Source: Cyanoderma ruficeps (Eukaryota > Chordata > Aves > Passeriformes > Timaliidae). From it: DNA of 64,000 bases. The DNA lies in NCBI GenBank assembly GCA_008694505.1, contig VZDJ01007755.1, forward strand, positions 9,438,334 through 9,502,333, given 5' to 3'. A program made the position numbers and the translations under genes. Shown piece after piece: positions 36,422 through 48,847 of this stretch. Each line of letters starts with the position of its first letter. Position 1 is the stretch's first letter. The notes below the pieces were generated by a model. It was not told where the DNA came from. It saw only the letters and a program-made list of their open reading frames with translations, and did no database searches.

Positions 36422-36964
36422 AAATGAGGAAATTATTTCACTGGCTTAAGCAGAAACATTATAGTATAATCTATATGAAATGGCAGTTTTCCCCCTCCTG
36501 CAGATACTTCATTAGCACAATCATACCTCTCTAGTAGTAGCACCTAAGAGTCCCTTATTGGTATGAAAGAATTCCTGACAGCAGTGCCAAGCTGCCTTGC
36601 AGTTAATGTGAAGAGGCCTGAACTATAAATATTTTTGTGACCTTTATGAATGCAACCAGATTGCTAATTTTAAATGATAAGTGTATAAACAGGTTGGAAA
36701 AGCTGGACTGTACTGCTGAAAATTTGCCATTAACAATTTTTTTTTTCCCCAGAAATGTATGTTCAAGTGATTAATTACTTCATGTTACGCTTGTCATAAA
36801 TCTCCCTGGTGCACAGTGCTCCCCCATCTGTCTGTCTCATCGTCACGATATCTCTTGCTCTAAGTGCAAGTTGTTGTTCCTTCTCCAGATATGTGGTTAG
36901 ATATGGACCCAGAAAGACTTCACAGAAAATGGAGGGCAGAGGTCCAACAAAGTACAATGTGCTG

Positions 36965-37098
36965 TTGATGGGGTTGTTTTGCAACAAGCTTTTAGAGGCA
37001 GGGATTGTCTTTTAATGGTGTTCACAGTGCCTCATTAAACGGGCTTCTCCCAGACTCACCACCCACGGCTGAGGTGTCTAATCTTTACTACCATCCAA
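36965..37098 (+). mobile_element. Possible tail of an ancient amniote repeat
   Basis: The blocks GAGGCAGGGATTGTCTTTTA, then CAGTGCCT, then GGCTGAGGTGTCTAA and TTTACTACCAT follow the order of an old interspersed-repeat end seen in turtle, crocodile and mammal DNA (GGCAGGGACTGTCTTTT...CAGTGCCTAGCAC...GGGGCTCCTAGG). This is recalled from general knowledge and I cannot name the family with certainty. It may also be conserved non-coding DNA derived from such a repeat. Confidence 0.35.
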
Positions 37099-38440
37099 AA
37101 ATAACTGTATTCAGTTCAGACATGTTCCTGGTTTTAATTTATCTTTAATAACAGTCTATAGATGAAATCTGCCCTTTACATTATGGTTAATAAATAGTGT
37201 CCCAGCACAGAGGTTCTAAACAAGCTATTTTGACTGCTAAGATGGAGACATTTTTTTCCAGAGCTAATGAAACTTTTATAAATCTGGATTGGTCCCTGTC
37301 TATCAGATCTTGGGGGAGAATTTTATAATCAAGGCTTAATGAGATAAATGTCTGTGGTTGGTACATTCAAGGACATCTCTCACAGCTTTGTGAATAAAAG
37401 GTATTATCACCTCATATAAAGTAGGAAAGAGAGATAGGAGCATGGACCTGAACTGTGCATCTGGGGCTAGTTTAAGGAACAGTGCTTTGTAAAACATGAC
37501 AGTAAAACTAGACTTCCCTGAAGCTTTATTTGCCAGTTTAAAAAAAAAAAAGCAAAAAGCCTATTTCATTTCTTCATGTAATATCCCCATCTAATATATA
37601 TCTGTAGGCCAGTGCTAGATGGACTTAATTAATTGAAAACAGTTTGAGATTCTTCCAATAACTTTTATCTTAGAAGCACATTGATAGGTACATGATCAAC
37701 CAGATATCACCTTATTAAAAAACAAGTACTGTGTTTTACTCCTACTGTACACAACTGGTGCCTTTATATTGCCTTAACCTTTTAAATTCATAACTAGGCA
37801 GTGATTTTGTCTTTTTGGCCATGTACAGATCAGCAAAGCTGGATCTTCCATTTAAAGTAATGCTTCCTTTAACACACTTGAGAATCAGGAATGTTTCTTG
37901 TGGTTTATATCTTGGCTATAATTCTATATTTCTTTGGTGCCCACCATTTTTCTTTATCTCTCTCCTAAAAAATTCCAATCACACTCCCCCCCAAAAAAAA
38001 ATCCCAAATCAAACACTAAAAAGAACCCTAAGAAAAAAATCTCTGGTTCAGTCTGAAGAGGGAAGTCCTCTGGAATAATGACAACATACCCACAAAGGTC
38101 TGTGTTTCCTGTTTCTTATTTCTGCTTTATTCCATTTAAGTGAACATGAAACATATATTTTTTTCCATTTTCTCCCTAGAAATGCTCACTCTTATATAAC
38201 TATAGAGTATGTATTGAAATGGAGTACATGTAAATGAGTTGTAAAGAAAGCTCTGTTCATAAAAAGATTAAGTGCGATACCAAATGTTTAGTCAATTGTT
38301 AGTCTCTTCGATTAGATTCAACAAATCAATAGGCTGTTATTTTCATGAATTACTGTAATTCTGACAGTTTTCTGTTTGCTTATAACATAAGTTATTTGCA
38401 TTTATATTGTAATTTGCCTTGTAACTTGTAATATAATCTT

Positions 38441-38463
38441 AAGGAAACATCAAATGTTTCCTT
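38441..38463. repeat. Perfect hairpin, 10-bp arms
   Basis: AAGGAAACAT, a 3-base loop CAA, then ATGTTTCCTT. At this arm length one or so is expected by chance in a window of this size. Confidence 0.75.
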
Positions 38464-39918
38464 GGTATATAGGGTCCCCTACAGTTAGATTTTCAAAAGT
38501 CGAGCTCAAATAAACCATTTGGATTTAAGCGGAAGAAAGGAAATTAATAATAAGATATTAATAGAAACATTTTCAAGGAACTTCAGAACTTTGAGAAAAA
38601 GCATGTTTGAAATGTGTCTGTGTTGAAGACGCCCACAGCTCAATATGATCTGACTCCTAATGATGGTCTCGACAACTGACTATGTAGCATTTGAAACAGG
38701 AGCCCTGTCATCGATCATACTGGGGCAATATTGATAACAGACTGCACTGGGCCTCCATGTGAACCACAATCTCCCATCACAAGGTTCATTGAGTGTGAGC
38801 AGGACCATACTTAGAGATCACCAGGACTTCCCAAGAATGCATTACCTCAAAACCAAGGATTTCATGTTACCAAAATTTCTGCCGAGAGCTAAATTCCTAA
38901 GTACCTTTATCAGGAATTGAATGTGGAGGTGCAGCAGACCCTCAACCAGAACACCTAACATTCCCAAAATTAGGGAGTTCCTTCTGAGTCTGTAGTACCA
39001 GGTTTAGTACCAAGTACCCTTCTGGCTGACTTTGACTGGGGACTAGAACCTGAATAATTCTGTGTCTCGAGCATATCATTAGCAGGGATAGCATATCTAC
39101 TTGAAAAGCTATTTAAAAAACAAGAGTTCCTTTGCTTTTTTGGTAATGTATGAGGGAATATATAGCCATTCTACTTCTGTAGAATACCGTGGTAGTGCTG
39201 AAACTGCTAAGATAAAAATTTTGACTGCATATATTTGTGTAAAAATATTCTGTCTGCCTGTTTCAGAACACCTACGCTACCACCCTCCCACCCATCACCA
39301 CCAAGCTGGAGTTATAAATGTGGTATAAATGGTTAAATATTCAGTCACTTAGAGGGAAATTTACTGGGAAGTTACTTTAATACCTGGCTTGTAAAAGACA
39401 TAGTTTCAACTTCTTGTCTCAACTCAGGTAGAAACATTAGAAACATTAGGTTTCCTGAAATACTTTCCTGTTCTCTCTGTCTGTCTCCTCTCAAAATATC
39501 TTTTTTTCCTTTCCTTTGATTCTTTGTCTCTTTGAAAAAAATAACATAACATCATTAGATAGCAAAGAAAAATTTGATTTTCCAGGTAGGCAATGCCTAC
39601 TCCTCAGATTACATCATGCAAGACCTATGAACTCTTCCAAGTGACCTTCTGGAGTCTGACTGCTCTCCAGTAGTTGCCTGAGGGAGGATGGTTCTATCTT
39701 GAAGCTCAGAGCATTTATGAATCCAGGTTGAATCTGAGCACCTTCCTACCACAAATTGTAAAATGTGAAATGTGACCTGCTATAGGATAATGGGATGTCC
39801 TACATTATAGACTGAGCTAAAGGAAGAACACAACAAAAGGAGGAAATATACATGGAGCACCATGATTTTCTAGAGGCTTGAAAAAAATCCAGGTAGGATC
39901 CAAACACCTGCAGAAATT

Positions 39919-39954
39919 AAAAAAAAAAAAAAAAANAAAAAAAAAAAAAAAAAA
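39919..39954. repeat. 36-base A run with one N
   Basis: The run is uninterrupted A except for N at 39936. It resembles a retrotransposon poly(A) tail, but the sequence upstream is not a recognised SINE or retrocopy. The true length is uncertain because of the ambiguous base. Confidence 0.85.
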
Positions 39955-41029
39955 GCTGGAACTCTTGGTATATTTCCATATTCATTTACTGTTTGAGGAG
40001 CTATTGCTTTTAGAATTTTACAAATTAATAAATGCATTAGCTTTGCTTTATGATTTCCACTGTAGGAGCATGTGTTGGATATCTGCCTACTTGTAACTCC
40101 TTTCAGACATCCATTTCCCGCCTATTTACCGGCTTTTTATCATTTTAATTACATGACAAATGCTACAATTACAGATTTTTTTCCTGATTAATGTTGCTAC
40201 TGAGGCATTCACTCTTGGAATACTGTTACAAGAAAAATATGTATTTATTCAATCTTTAGGATTGCTTAAATAATAAAAAAACTTGTCACTTTGTAAATCT
40301 CCTAGAAAAACATTTTTGTTTTGCCAGATCTTATGTTTCATGCAGACGGCATGCACCATGCTAACAGTCAAAATACAGTATTACTGTAATATCAATATTT
40401 TATACACAACGATTTCATAAGCAATAACCTTGCAACTTAAAACAATGATTCTCTGTCATAATACAGATAATTAGGGATGAGCATCCTCATTCTGTTCATT
40501 TTTGATCGCCTCCTAATCTCTGTAGAATTTCAGAATTAAAGAATATTAAACTCCAGTAATCCATAGATAATGTGGTGGGAGTGACTCGCCACAGTTTTGT
40601 TCTGGGATCAAATTAGTTACCTCAGAGGCATTTAGTTTCCTACAAATGACAAAACCAATCCAGAAAAACAAAACAACAAACCCAAACTAGTTTGTATCCC
40701 CTCTGCTCCTGCCACCCCCCCAGCCTTTCTGAAAAATAGCTATTTGTAACAAAAAATTAACTATAGATCTAGATGTTATTTGGGGATTTAAATTAATTCT
40801 ACCACAAAGGAGAAATCAATACATTATAGCATTTCAACCAGTCAGAAGCAAATTCAAAAAATATTGTGCACTTTCATTCTCATGTTGCGTATCTAAGTGG
40901 GATTTTTGTGGGGAACCTCACACATATAAAATACATAGGGAAGGGTTTAGAAGATAAGACATGTAACCTTGTACCTGTGAACCTACGCATCAATGACTTG
41001 CACAGAAGTTCTGAGGGTATTTTCTCACA

Positions 41030-41400
41030 TGATGTCTGCAAAACTCCAAAAAACAACCTGCATCATCTGAAATTTCTCACTTGTCTGGATAAACAAACTC
41101 AGTTTCTTCAGTCTTTATTTCCAAATCTTGTTTTCCAAACCTAATTCATTGCTGTTGCTTTCCTCTGGACTGTTTCCAGTTGATCCACATCTCCCTGCCA
41201 AAAACTCCATGTGATAGAGCCAGAACCAAGTAGAGTGGAAGGATGACTTCACGAATCTAACATGACACTCCTATTTGTACACTGCCTCTCCATCTTTGTA
41301 TTTATATATCACAGTACAACGTTTGCTTTTTTCTTCGCACCACTGAGGTGCTTTTAAAAACCTGTCCATCTCTTATCCTCTAAACACTTACAATGCTTAA
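41030..41400 (-). mobile_element. Old CR1-type LINE relic
   Basis: On the minus strand the segment encodes DVDQLETVQRKATAMN (about 41142-41189), matching the conserved [13 protein letters not shown] block of CR1 ORF2. It is followed by an eroded LRKLSLF-like counterpart of the GLFSLEKRRL box (about 41088-41118). Stops and indels show it is dead. The 92-codon plus frame at 40866-41144 is unrelated to this coding sense. Confidence 0.75.
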
Positions 41401-42551
41401 ATTGACTTGAGTTTAAGGGGGTAATTAAGGTGTGTAAGGCAATGCTCATATTTAAGCATTTCAAGGGTCAAAGCCAAATATTCCTGTCAAGCAGTTGTTA
41501 TTAAAAAAAAAAAAAATGAAGAGCCAACCAGAGTCAAACACATACTAATGCAATGACAGATTTCTCTAATGTAATTAAATCTTTACTGATCTGCACTTAC
41601 AGGGGATCCAAGTGTACCACTGTGTGAAGAACTAAATACTGCAATAACAGTATTCTGCAACCCAGACCTGCCGTTGCTTATGGAAAAGATGGAAAATTAT
41701 CTTATTTCTAATTGAGTTTCAGTTTAATTTTTAAGTAAATAGAATATAGTTTAATTCACTGACTTTCAAGATTTTTTAAGATACTAGTCAGAGTGAAAGC
41801 AGTCTACCAATTAAAAAAATTACATAAATACTAATCGTATTTTGCCAACAGATTAAGTAACAATGGATTGCTCAAATTAAACTTTTTTATTTCAAATGTG
41901 TTTCAGAAAAAATTCAAAATAATATCTGGTTTTCAGTTTACTTCTATTTTGTCAGAGCACAATTCAGTAGTAAATAAAAAGTTTAATTCTGATTGCTAAT
42001 TTCTTCATTCATGCTATTTCAGATGTGTAAATTTGGGTTGCTTTTTTTTTTGGTTGCTTTTTTTCTTCTTTGTAAATATTTTTCACCATTTTTTTAGACA
42101 CTGTCAAGAAGCTTTTCTTTTCATCACTGATTTTCTGAATATTTATACAAAATAGCTTTAAAAACAATATTTATTTTTTAAAAAAAATATTTATACATTT
42201 TTGCCTATATGATTATGTAAATAAACATTTAGTTAAAGGTACCATTATTGAACTGCTTTTAAGGATGTTCGGTACACAACAGCTGACCCATCATGATGTG
42301 ATTACTCATGTTGCCTTCATTTTCATTTCAACCAGAATGCAGGGTTTTCTTGGTCCTATTGTAAGAGCAGAAAAACAATTATTTTATGCATGACTGATGA
42401 TAGTGATGGAGACTCTATATGGGACACAGCAGGAAGCTGAGAACTGCTTGATGTTTCAAAATGCCGTGTACTTACAGCACATTCAAATGTTGTAAAACCT
42501 AAATATTCAGCTTAATTTTACTTGTAACTTTAGATTTTCTTGTATCAGCTG

Positions 42552-42566
42552 TATATATATATATAT
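42552..42566. repeat. (TA)n simple repeat
   Basis: Fifteen bases of alternating T and A. Confidence 0.85.
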
Positions 42567-44256
42567 TTTAATTCGAATGACACTCTGAAAAAATAATACT
42601 TTTCAAAAAATGTATAATGCATCAGTTTTAAAGCACAAATGAGTTCTGACTAAGTGGATGCTTTACTAGGCAAACTGGTGTTAGAAGTTAATTGGGTTTG
42701 ACTAGCAAGTCCAGTTATTGGCACAATTTATAAGCTTTTGCAGAATTGTGACCACTCTGCTATCATACAGTAATATGCACAATGTGAGATCTGACAGTAA
42801 GTGCTTGCTGTCTGACAGTAAGTAATGAATACAAGTAAAAATATCCTTGCAAAATAGACCCCTTTTTGAAATGAAATGTAGTACAAGACTATTTTTCAGG
42901 ATGCTTAAACATTTATTACATTGGCATATAATTAACTTTTCATTGTGTTTTTGTTCTGTGCCAAATCTGTTACAGGAACGGTCAGTTGTTGCTCCATGGT
43001 GGAGTAAAAATGTTCCTAGTGGACGACAGATTTTTAGAAAATATTATTATATAACTATAACAATTATTCTGTATTTGGGGAGACTTCCTGGCTCTTTCTG
43101 AAACACAGTGCTATAACTTTAAATCCTAAACAAGAATTCCATAAACCCTGGTGGTCTATTGCCTTATAATATTTTTTTCTTTATGTACTTAAATGTCTGC
43201 AAATGTTTAGACACGCAGTAATTTCTTTAGCATCTAGTATAAATTTGAAATCATTGAAGAAAATCACACGTATATGAACTGCTGTGGGATGCATTTTGGT
43301 TTTATTTAGTATTAAGTGAGTTAATCTGAAGAAGCATTTAATCACCAGAGAGGTAAACATTGCTGTGAAGTTCATAAAGTTTTGCAATTAAATGCAGTTT
43401 CATTTAGGAGAAAAATCACTTAATTTGCCTCTACTTCTGTGAGGGCAAAGTCTTAAATTATTTTGGGGGCTTGTGATGATTTGAGGTTGGTAATACATCT
43501 ACATCTCACTATTTTTCCCTCAATTATCCAAAGGCTGGAAGAACCTCCCTTCCTTGAGAGCTTAACTATTGTTAAAATCCCTGTTTTCCTGCAGGATAAC
43601 CAACTCCTGGCAATTGCCCTGGAGCCCAGAGTTTGCCTTTGCAGGCTCATGCGTGCACATCACACCACCCGTCTCTTTTCCTGACTGCCAATTCCATCCC
43701 AATGAGCTGGCAGGGTGCTCAAATTCACATCAATTCTGTTCCATGATATTTTCATCAAATTGCCAAGCCTTAATTGCATAAGTGGGCTACATGGTTTTTT
43801 TTGTGCTTGCACACCATTGTAAATAGGGCTGGCTACATGGAGCTGTCGGTAGGATATTTTGCATTTCAATGTTCTCATTTTTTTTCTGGGGGATCACTTT
43901 GTGTTCATCCCTTCATAACACGTGTTTCTAGGTTTCTCCCTTGTATTTCACCCAGAGAGTTTAGTTTGTGCTTGATTTTGCATCTCAGAGAAAGCTAATT
44001 TTTTCATTTTATCAAGAAATTCAGATGATTCTCAGAAAATATGCAGAAGTTCTAGTTCTTTACTGTGATGTTTCACTGATATTTGGTGGATCACATTAGT
44101 TGACCAAATGCTCTTATAGAATGGGACTGATTCACCATCTGGAGCTGTACCTGGATTTGTGCTCTGACTTCTCCTTCACTGTGTGTGCTCAAGCCTGAAA
44201 TCAGCTGCTAAGGTGATGCCAACAGCAGTTTTGGTACCACTTCAATGCAAACCCAA

Positions 44257-44310
44257 GGGGTTTGAGAACGGGGAAGGGGGTGGGGGATGTGTTTGTATGT
44301 GTGTGTGTGT
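44257..44310. repeat. G-rich quadruplex-like patch plus (TG)n
   Basis: G runs at 44257-44260, 44270-44273, 44276-44280 and 44282-44286 have loops of 9, 2 and 1 bases. The first loop is longer than the strict rule allows. A TG dinucleotide run follows at about 44297-44310. Confidence 0.65.
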
Positions 44311-44796
44311 ACTGGCTTCTGAATGGAAAAGTCTTGAGGACTAGGTATGTATCTTTTTATTTTTGGTGACCTAGTTCCAATGCTGACATAACAAAATGTG
44401 TTACTGTGATTTTTCTCTGGCACATTTATAAAGCAGTAAGGAGAGTAAACATCTTGCTGTTATAGTTTATGTGAAGAAAATGTAGACTTGCAGATTCTGA
44501 TATTGATGCTGAAGATGAGTTCCAAGACAGAGTTTGCATTTGCTTATAATAAGCATTTAGTAAAGCCTCAGGGTAAAGTCCTGAAGTAGAATCATTTCTA
44601 ACCCCTTTTAGTATAATACAGGCAGTGGTGACTCTTTCCATATTATACACAACTGTAATAAAATGATGGGGGATTTATTTGCATGCTGATCTAACAGCAA
44701 AAATTCAGGAAAGTAGCTTACATAAAGCTTAAATTGAAGACTTGTTTATTCAAAAGTTTTCTGATTCCATTACCCTGAAATACATCATTGCAGACT

Positions 44797-46131
44797 TGTC
44801 AGCCTGACCTTGGTGTGGGGTCAGGCCACGGAGCAGATAATCTTGAGTGCCAGCCCACACCATGTACGGGGACAACCATGGGAATCAGGCCCAGCCAGCA
44901 CAGGTCCATGTAAGGCACATCCTGCCTGACCAGCCTGATCTCCATTTATGACCAGGTGACCAATCTAGTGGACAAGGGCAAAACCGTAGATGTCATCACC
45001 AGGACTTTAGTAAAGCCAAAGCACAGCATTCTCCTGGAGAAACTGGCTGCTCATGGCTTCAATGGGTGCACAGTTCTCTAGGTCAAAACATGGCTGGATG
45101 GATGGAGAATGGTGGTGAATGGAGATACATCCAGCTGGCAGATGGTCACAAGTGGTGACCAGCTCAGCACTGGGGACAGTTCTGTTTAATATCTTCACTG
45201 ACAGTATGGATGAGGGGTTGAAGAGCACCCTCAGTCTGTTCACAGCCAACACCAAACTGGGTGGTAATTGAACTGCTGGAGGTTAGGAAGACTCTGCAGA
45301 GGGATCTGGACAGGCTGAATTGATGGGCTGAGGCCACTGATATGAGGTTCAACAGGAAGTGTCGAGTTCTGTACTTGGGTTGCAACGACCTCAGGCAGTG
45401 CCACAGGTTGAAGGCAGAGCAGCTGGAAAGCTGGTCAGTGGGAAATAGCTTGGGGGTGCTGATTGGCAGTGGCTGAACACTAGCCAGTGTGTGCCCAGGT
45501 GGCTGAGATGGCCAAAGTCATCTGGGCCTGTATCAACAATAGTGTGGCCAGCAGGACCAGGACAGTGATTGTCCTCTGTACTTGGTACTGGTCAGGCTGC
45601 AACCTTGCATGCTGTGTTCAGGCTCAAGAAGGCTGTGTTCAGGCTCCAAGAAGGACATTGAGGTGCTGGAGCATGTCCAGAGAAGGGCAATGCAACTGGT
45701 GAAGAGTTTGTAGCACAAGCGTGAAGATGAACAGCTGAGAGAGCTGGGGGTATTTAGCTTGGAGAAAAAGAAGCTCAGAGGAAACCTTATCACTCTATAC
45801 AACCACGTGATGAAAGGAGGTTGTAGCCTGGTGAGGATCAGTCTCTTCTCCAGGCAACAAGTGATAGGACAAGAGGATATGACCTCGAGGTGTGCCATGG
45901 GAGGCTTAGATTAGATAACAGGAAAGACTGCTTTATGTAAAGGGTTTTGAAATATTGAAACAGGCTGCCCAGGGAAATGGTGGGGTCACTAATCCTGAAT
46001 ATAGTTAAGAGACGCGTTGATGTGGCATTTAGGGACAGGGTTTAGCGGAGGACTTGACCGTGTTGGGCTAGTGGTTGGGCTCGGCGATCTTAGAGGCTTT
46101 TTCTAACCTAAAAAATGCCATGGTTCTCTGA
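44797..46131 (+). mobile_element. CR1 LINE, 5'-truncated 1.3-kb copy
   Basis: This copy holds the end of CR1 ORF2 and the 3' UTR. Readable segments in order are the HSILLEKLAAHG block (about 45024-45060), LFNIF (about 45182-45196), the catalytic box (45239-45250), SVAS (about 45541-45552) and the 3' end. The catalytic FADD box reads FTAN, so both essential Asp residues are gone; many stops and indels also occur. The 3' UTR ends in the subfamily form with GTTGGGCTAGTGGTTGGGCT, then degenerate 8-base terminal units near 46115-46131. Orientation is plus. The minus-strand frames at 45007-45898 are shadows. Divergence is moderate, clearly less than in the relics at 15.9, 31 and 41 kb. Confidence 0.93.
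45611..45653 (+). repeat. Tandem duplication inside the CR1 copy
   Basis: GCTGTGTTCAGGCTC plus AAGAAG occurs twice in a row (21- and 22-base units). It is a local duplication that arose after or during insertion; most CR1 copies have this block once. Confidence 0.8.
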
Positions 46132-48368
46132 TTTTGAATAGCCAAAGGTCTAGCTGTGTTCTACTGGCTGCAGCTGCCTGCATGTGAAGGAACTGCTGCT
46201 GTTCTGTTACCTCTGTCACTAGCCTTGGATGTGAATATAGTTAAATCACCTCAAATGAAATATCTATTAACTTACTCAAAATAGGAAGTTGAATAAAATT
46301 AATTGTTGAGTTGAAACATATGTTCTTATGCTGAGTATTGATTTTTAACGGCACGAAATTGTTAATTAGTCTGTTTGCCCAGCAATAAGCAATAGCAACC
46401 AATAGCTGTTCAAAGTTTAGTAACTGTTGTCCATTGTAGTTCTACATTTCCCTGAAGATTTAAATACTGAGCACAGTTCAGTGTTTCCAGATCATTAATC
46501 ACTAGGTTGTGTAGAAGTTCAAAGAAAGACCCCATCAGCTGGCTGGTTTGGATGATGGTATTAACACCTCTTGAGAAGACAATCTCTCTCAAGGTTCTCT
46601 AGGACTGTAAAGTAGCACTCAGGGATTTCAAGAAGTCTATAGAGTACCATTCATCTCACTTTCTACTTTCATTCAATGCTTAAGAAATACTTTATTGATC
46701 ACATTCATAGGCAAGTCTCTCCTAAAATTAAAAAAAAAAATCCCAAATATTGATTTCATAAATATACAGCTGATTTTTTTTCTCATAAACCCCACCTGTG
46801 CTCTCAAAGAAACATCTTGAAAATTAGCTATATGGAAATTTTTAGCATTATATTTTGAGCCCTGCATGGAAAACTCAGCACCTCTGGAAACCAGAACGTG
46901 TTCAGAAAAGCAAGTGTGCTAAAAGGACAAGACTAAGAAGAAATTGGACTGAAGAATCCAACTTGATTTAATTCTTTGCTCCTTTACAGTCACTGAGCAA
47001 ACACAGTGTTATGTAAACCAGGAAATGCTCTTTTCACTCAGCCATGTTTTGAAATAATTATTGACTTTTGTCCTTGCTGATGTTTAGGTGGAGACTCTTT
47101 TCTGTAGTGTGTGGCACTGTGTTTCCATGGTGTATAAGTTGTTCTCCTAAAAAATCACTGTCAGCCTCTTCACTACTGCGAAGATAGAAGCCCAATCTAT
47201 TGGTGGCAACAGCTTTGAATAAATAGATCATTCATTTGGATGGAATATCAAAATGTACAGTAACCTACACATCCACCTGCATTAGTGGAATACATTTCAC
47301 ATGCCCATTGGGTGCATCACATAGCCCTGAAGTGATCAGAGTGACAATCACTGCCTATATAACTTGTACTACTGTCATGTGAACGTGCTCAGATAATTGA
47401 ATAATTTGGTTTTGAGGTTCAGATAACATATAACAGTAAATACTGATACTATAGAAGGTACTGGTGCTATGGAAGGTATGTAGTACAAGGTAATATTATG
47501 CCCCTTTGAGGTGGCATGGGTGTTAATTTAAATAATTTAATTAAATTTAAGAAAACTCTATGTTGTCTCAATGTTTTACCACAAATTTCATGGGTGCCAG
47601 AAGTACCAAAGGTTTATATGGCTCTTGCATAACCAGTCAGGGAGCGGCATTTGGGATTTTTGCAGGAGTGAAGTCCTGGCTGGCTGCCCAGCCTTCCTTC
47701 TCTTTTCCTGGGGGTTGGAACTGTCAGGGGATTCCCCAATAACAATCAATGACCTGCTGGCTCTTCTGGCAGCATGCCATCAAGTTGTGAAACTGCTGAG
47801 AATTACATGTCCTGATTCACCCTCACATATGCCAGGGAGCTTCCAGCCAGGAGAATATTCTAACCTGTTAAACAAAGATAATGCATATATTCTACCTCTA
47901 GTCAACCATTTTCCCCCCCTTATTAACACAGGCAAAAATATGTTTTTTGTCTGTTGGACTTCTGTGCAAGCACATCCTGACGTCTCTTTTCATGTTAGGT
48001 TTTACTGATTCAGTAGGGGTTTTGACTAATAACTTTCACATGATTTTTTTTCCCTTTAATTTTCAAATGAATACTGAGAAAATTTAAATGCATACTCCAG
48101 GTTTTTGTGTTTCTGTTAATGCTAAACAGTTCTTAACAGATTTTAATCAAAGGTGATGATAATGATAACATCTATTTTACCTAAACCTTCATTTCTCATT
48201 TTACCTATTACTTTCAATTGTCTTCTGGCTACAAATGCCAGCTTGCTCCACTTTGCATGCAGCACATTTTTGCACTTAATTTTAAGACTACATTTTGCAG
48301 TGAAATATTAGGTTAAATAATGACTATCTTGTACTTATCTAGCTTTTTTTCTGAATAAACTTAATTTA
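46132..48368. other. AT-rich non-coding stretch
   Basis: No gene recognised. The 145-codon frame at 47571-48008 and the 60-codon frame overlapping it have no known domain. A short tandem duplication lies at 47441-47476. Confidence 0.5.
47441..47476. repeat. 18-bp tandem duplication, imperfect
   Basis: TACTGATACTATAGAAGG is followed at once by TACTGGTGCTATGGAAGG, three differences in 18 bases. Confidence 0.85.
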
Positions 48369-48847
48369 CCTTGGGTTACAACAACTCCATGCAATGCTAC
48401 AGGCTGGGGGCAGAGTGGATGGAAGGCTGCCCAGCAGAAAATGACCCGGGGTGTTGGTCAACAGCCGGCTGAACATGAGCCAGCCTTGTGCCCAGGTGGC
48501 CAAGAAGGCCAGTGGCATCCTGGCCTGTAGCAGAAATAGCATGGCCAGCAGGACCAGGGCAGCGATTCAGTGATTGTCCCCTTGTGCTTGTCACTGGTGA
48601 GGCCACACCTGGAATCCTGTGTCCAGTTCCAGGCCCCTCACTGCAAGGACACTGAGATGCTGGAGCGAGTCCAGAGAAGGGCAGTGAAGCCAGCGAAGGG
48701 TCTAGAGCACATCTTATGAGGAGTAGCTGAGGGAGCTGGAGTTGTTTAGCCTGGAGAAAAGGAAGCTCAAGGGGAGGGCTTTTCACTCCCTACCAGCACC
48801 TGAAAGGAGCTTGTAGCAGTGTGGGGTCAGTCTCTTCTCCAGGCAAC
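48369..48847 (+). mobile_element. CR1 LINE, outer copy, 5' segment
   Basis: The copy starts within the end of ORF2 (CCTTGGGTTACAACAACTCC) and runs through blocks for the [12 protein letters not shown] region and the LFSLEKRKL box near 48747-48772. It then breaks off at CTCTTCTCCAGGCAAC. The sequence that should follow resumes at 49411, so a second CR1 has inserted here. It carries stops and is inactive. Minus-strand frames over it are shadows. Confidence 0.92.

Larger units (their letters stand above)
31121..36964. other. AT-rich non-coding stretch
   Basis: No gene recognised. Minor internal repeats: AGCCTGTTTTA twice (31570-31580 and 31594-31604), the duplication at 32186-32281, and TACAGCTATT-type units at 36373-36421. 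The 115-codon minus frame at 32605-32952 has no known domain. Confidence 0.5.
37099..41029. other. AT-rich non-coding stretch
   Basis: No gene, RNA or mobile element recognised. It contains a 10-bp-arm hairpin (38441-38463) and an A-run with an ambiguous base (39919-39954). The interval 38640-39080 is GC-richer but has no readable motif. Confidence 0.5.
41401..44796. other. AT-rich non-coding stretch
   Basis: No gene recognised. Small features: (TA)n at 42552-42566, TCTGACAGTAAGT repeated at about 42790 and 42811, and a G-rich/TG patch at 44257-44310. Overlapping 65- to 74-codon frames at 43453-43998 have no known motif. Confidence 0.5.

Noticed and set aside
38441..38463. Short hairpins (also 49890-49920 and 57109-57127) as microRNA precursors
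   Set aside because: Arms of 8 to 11 bp are far shorter than the roughly 22-bp or longer imperfect stem of a pre-miRNA.
38640..39080. Possible nuclear mitochondrial insertion
   Set aside because: No mitochondrial protein, tRNA or rRNA segment could be recognised in any frame.
45007..45898. Minus-strand frames of 73 to 121 codons
   Set aside because: They are antisense shadows of the CR1 copy at 44797-46131.
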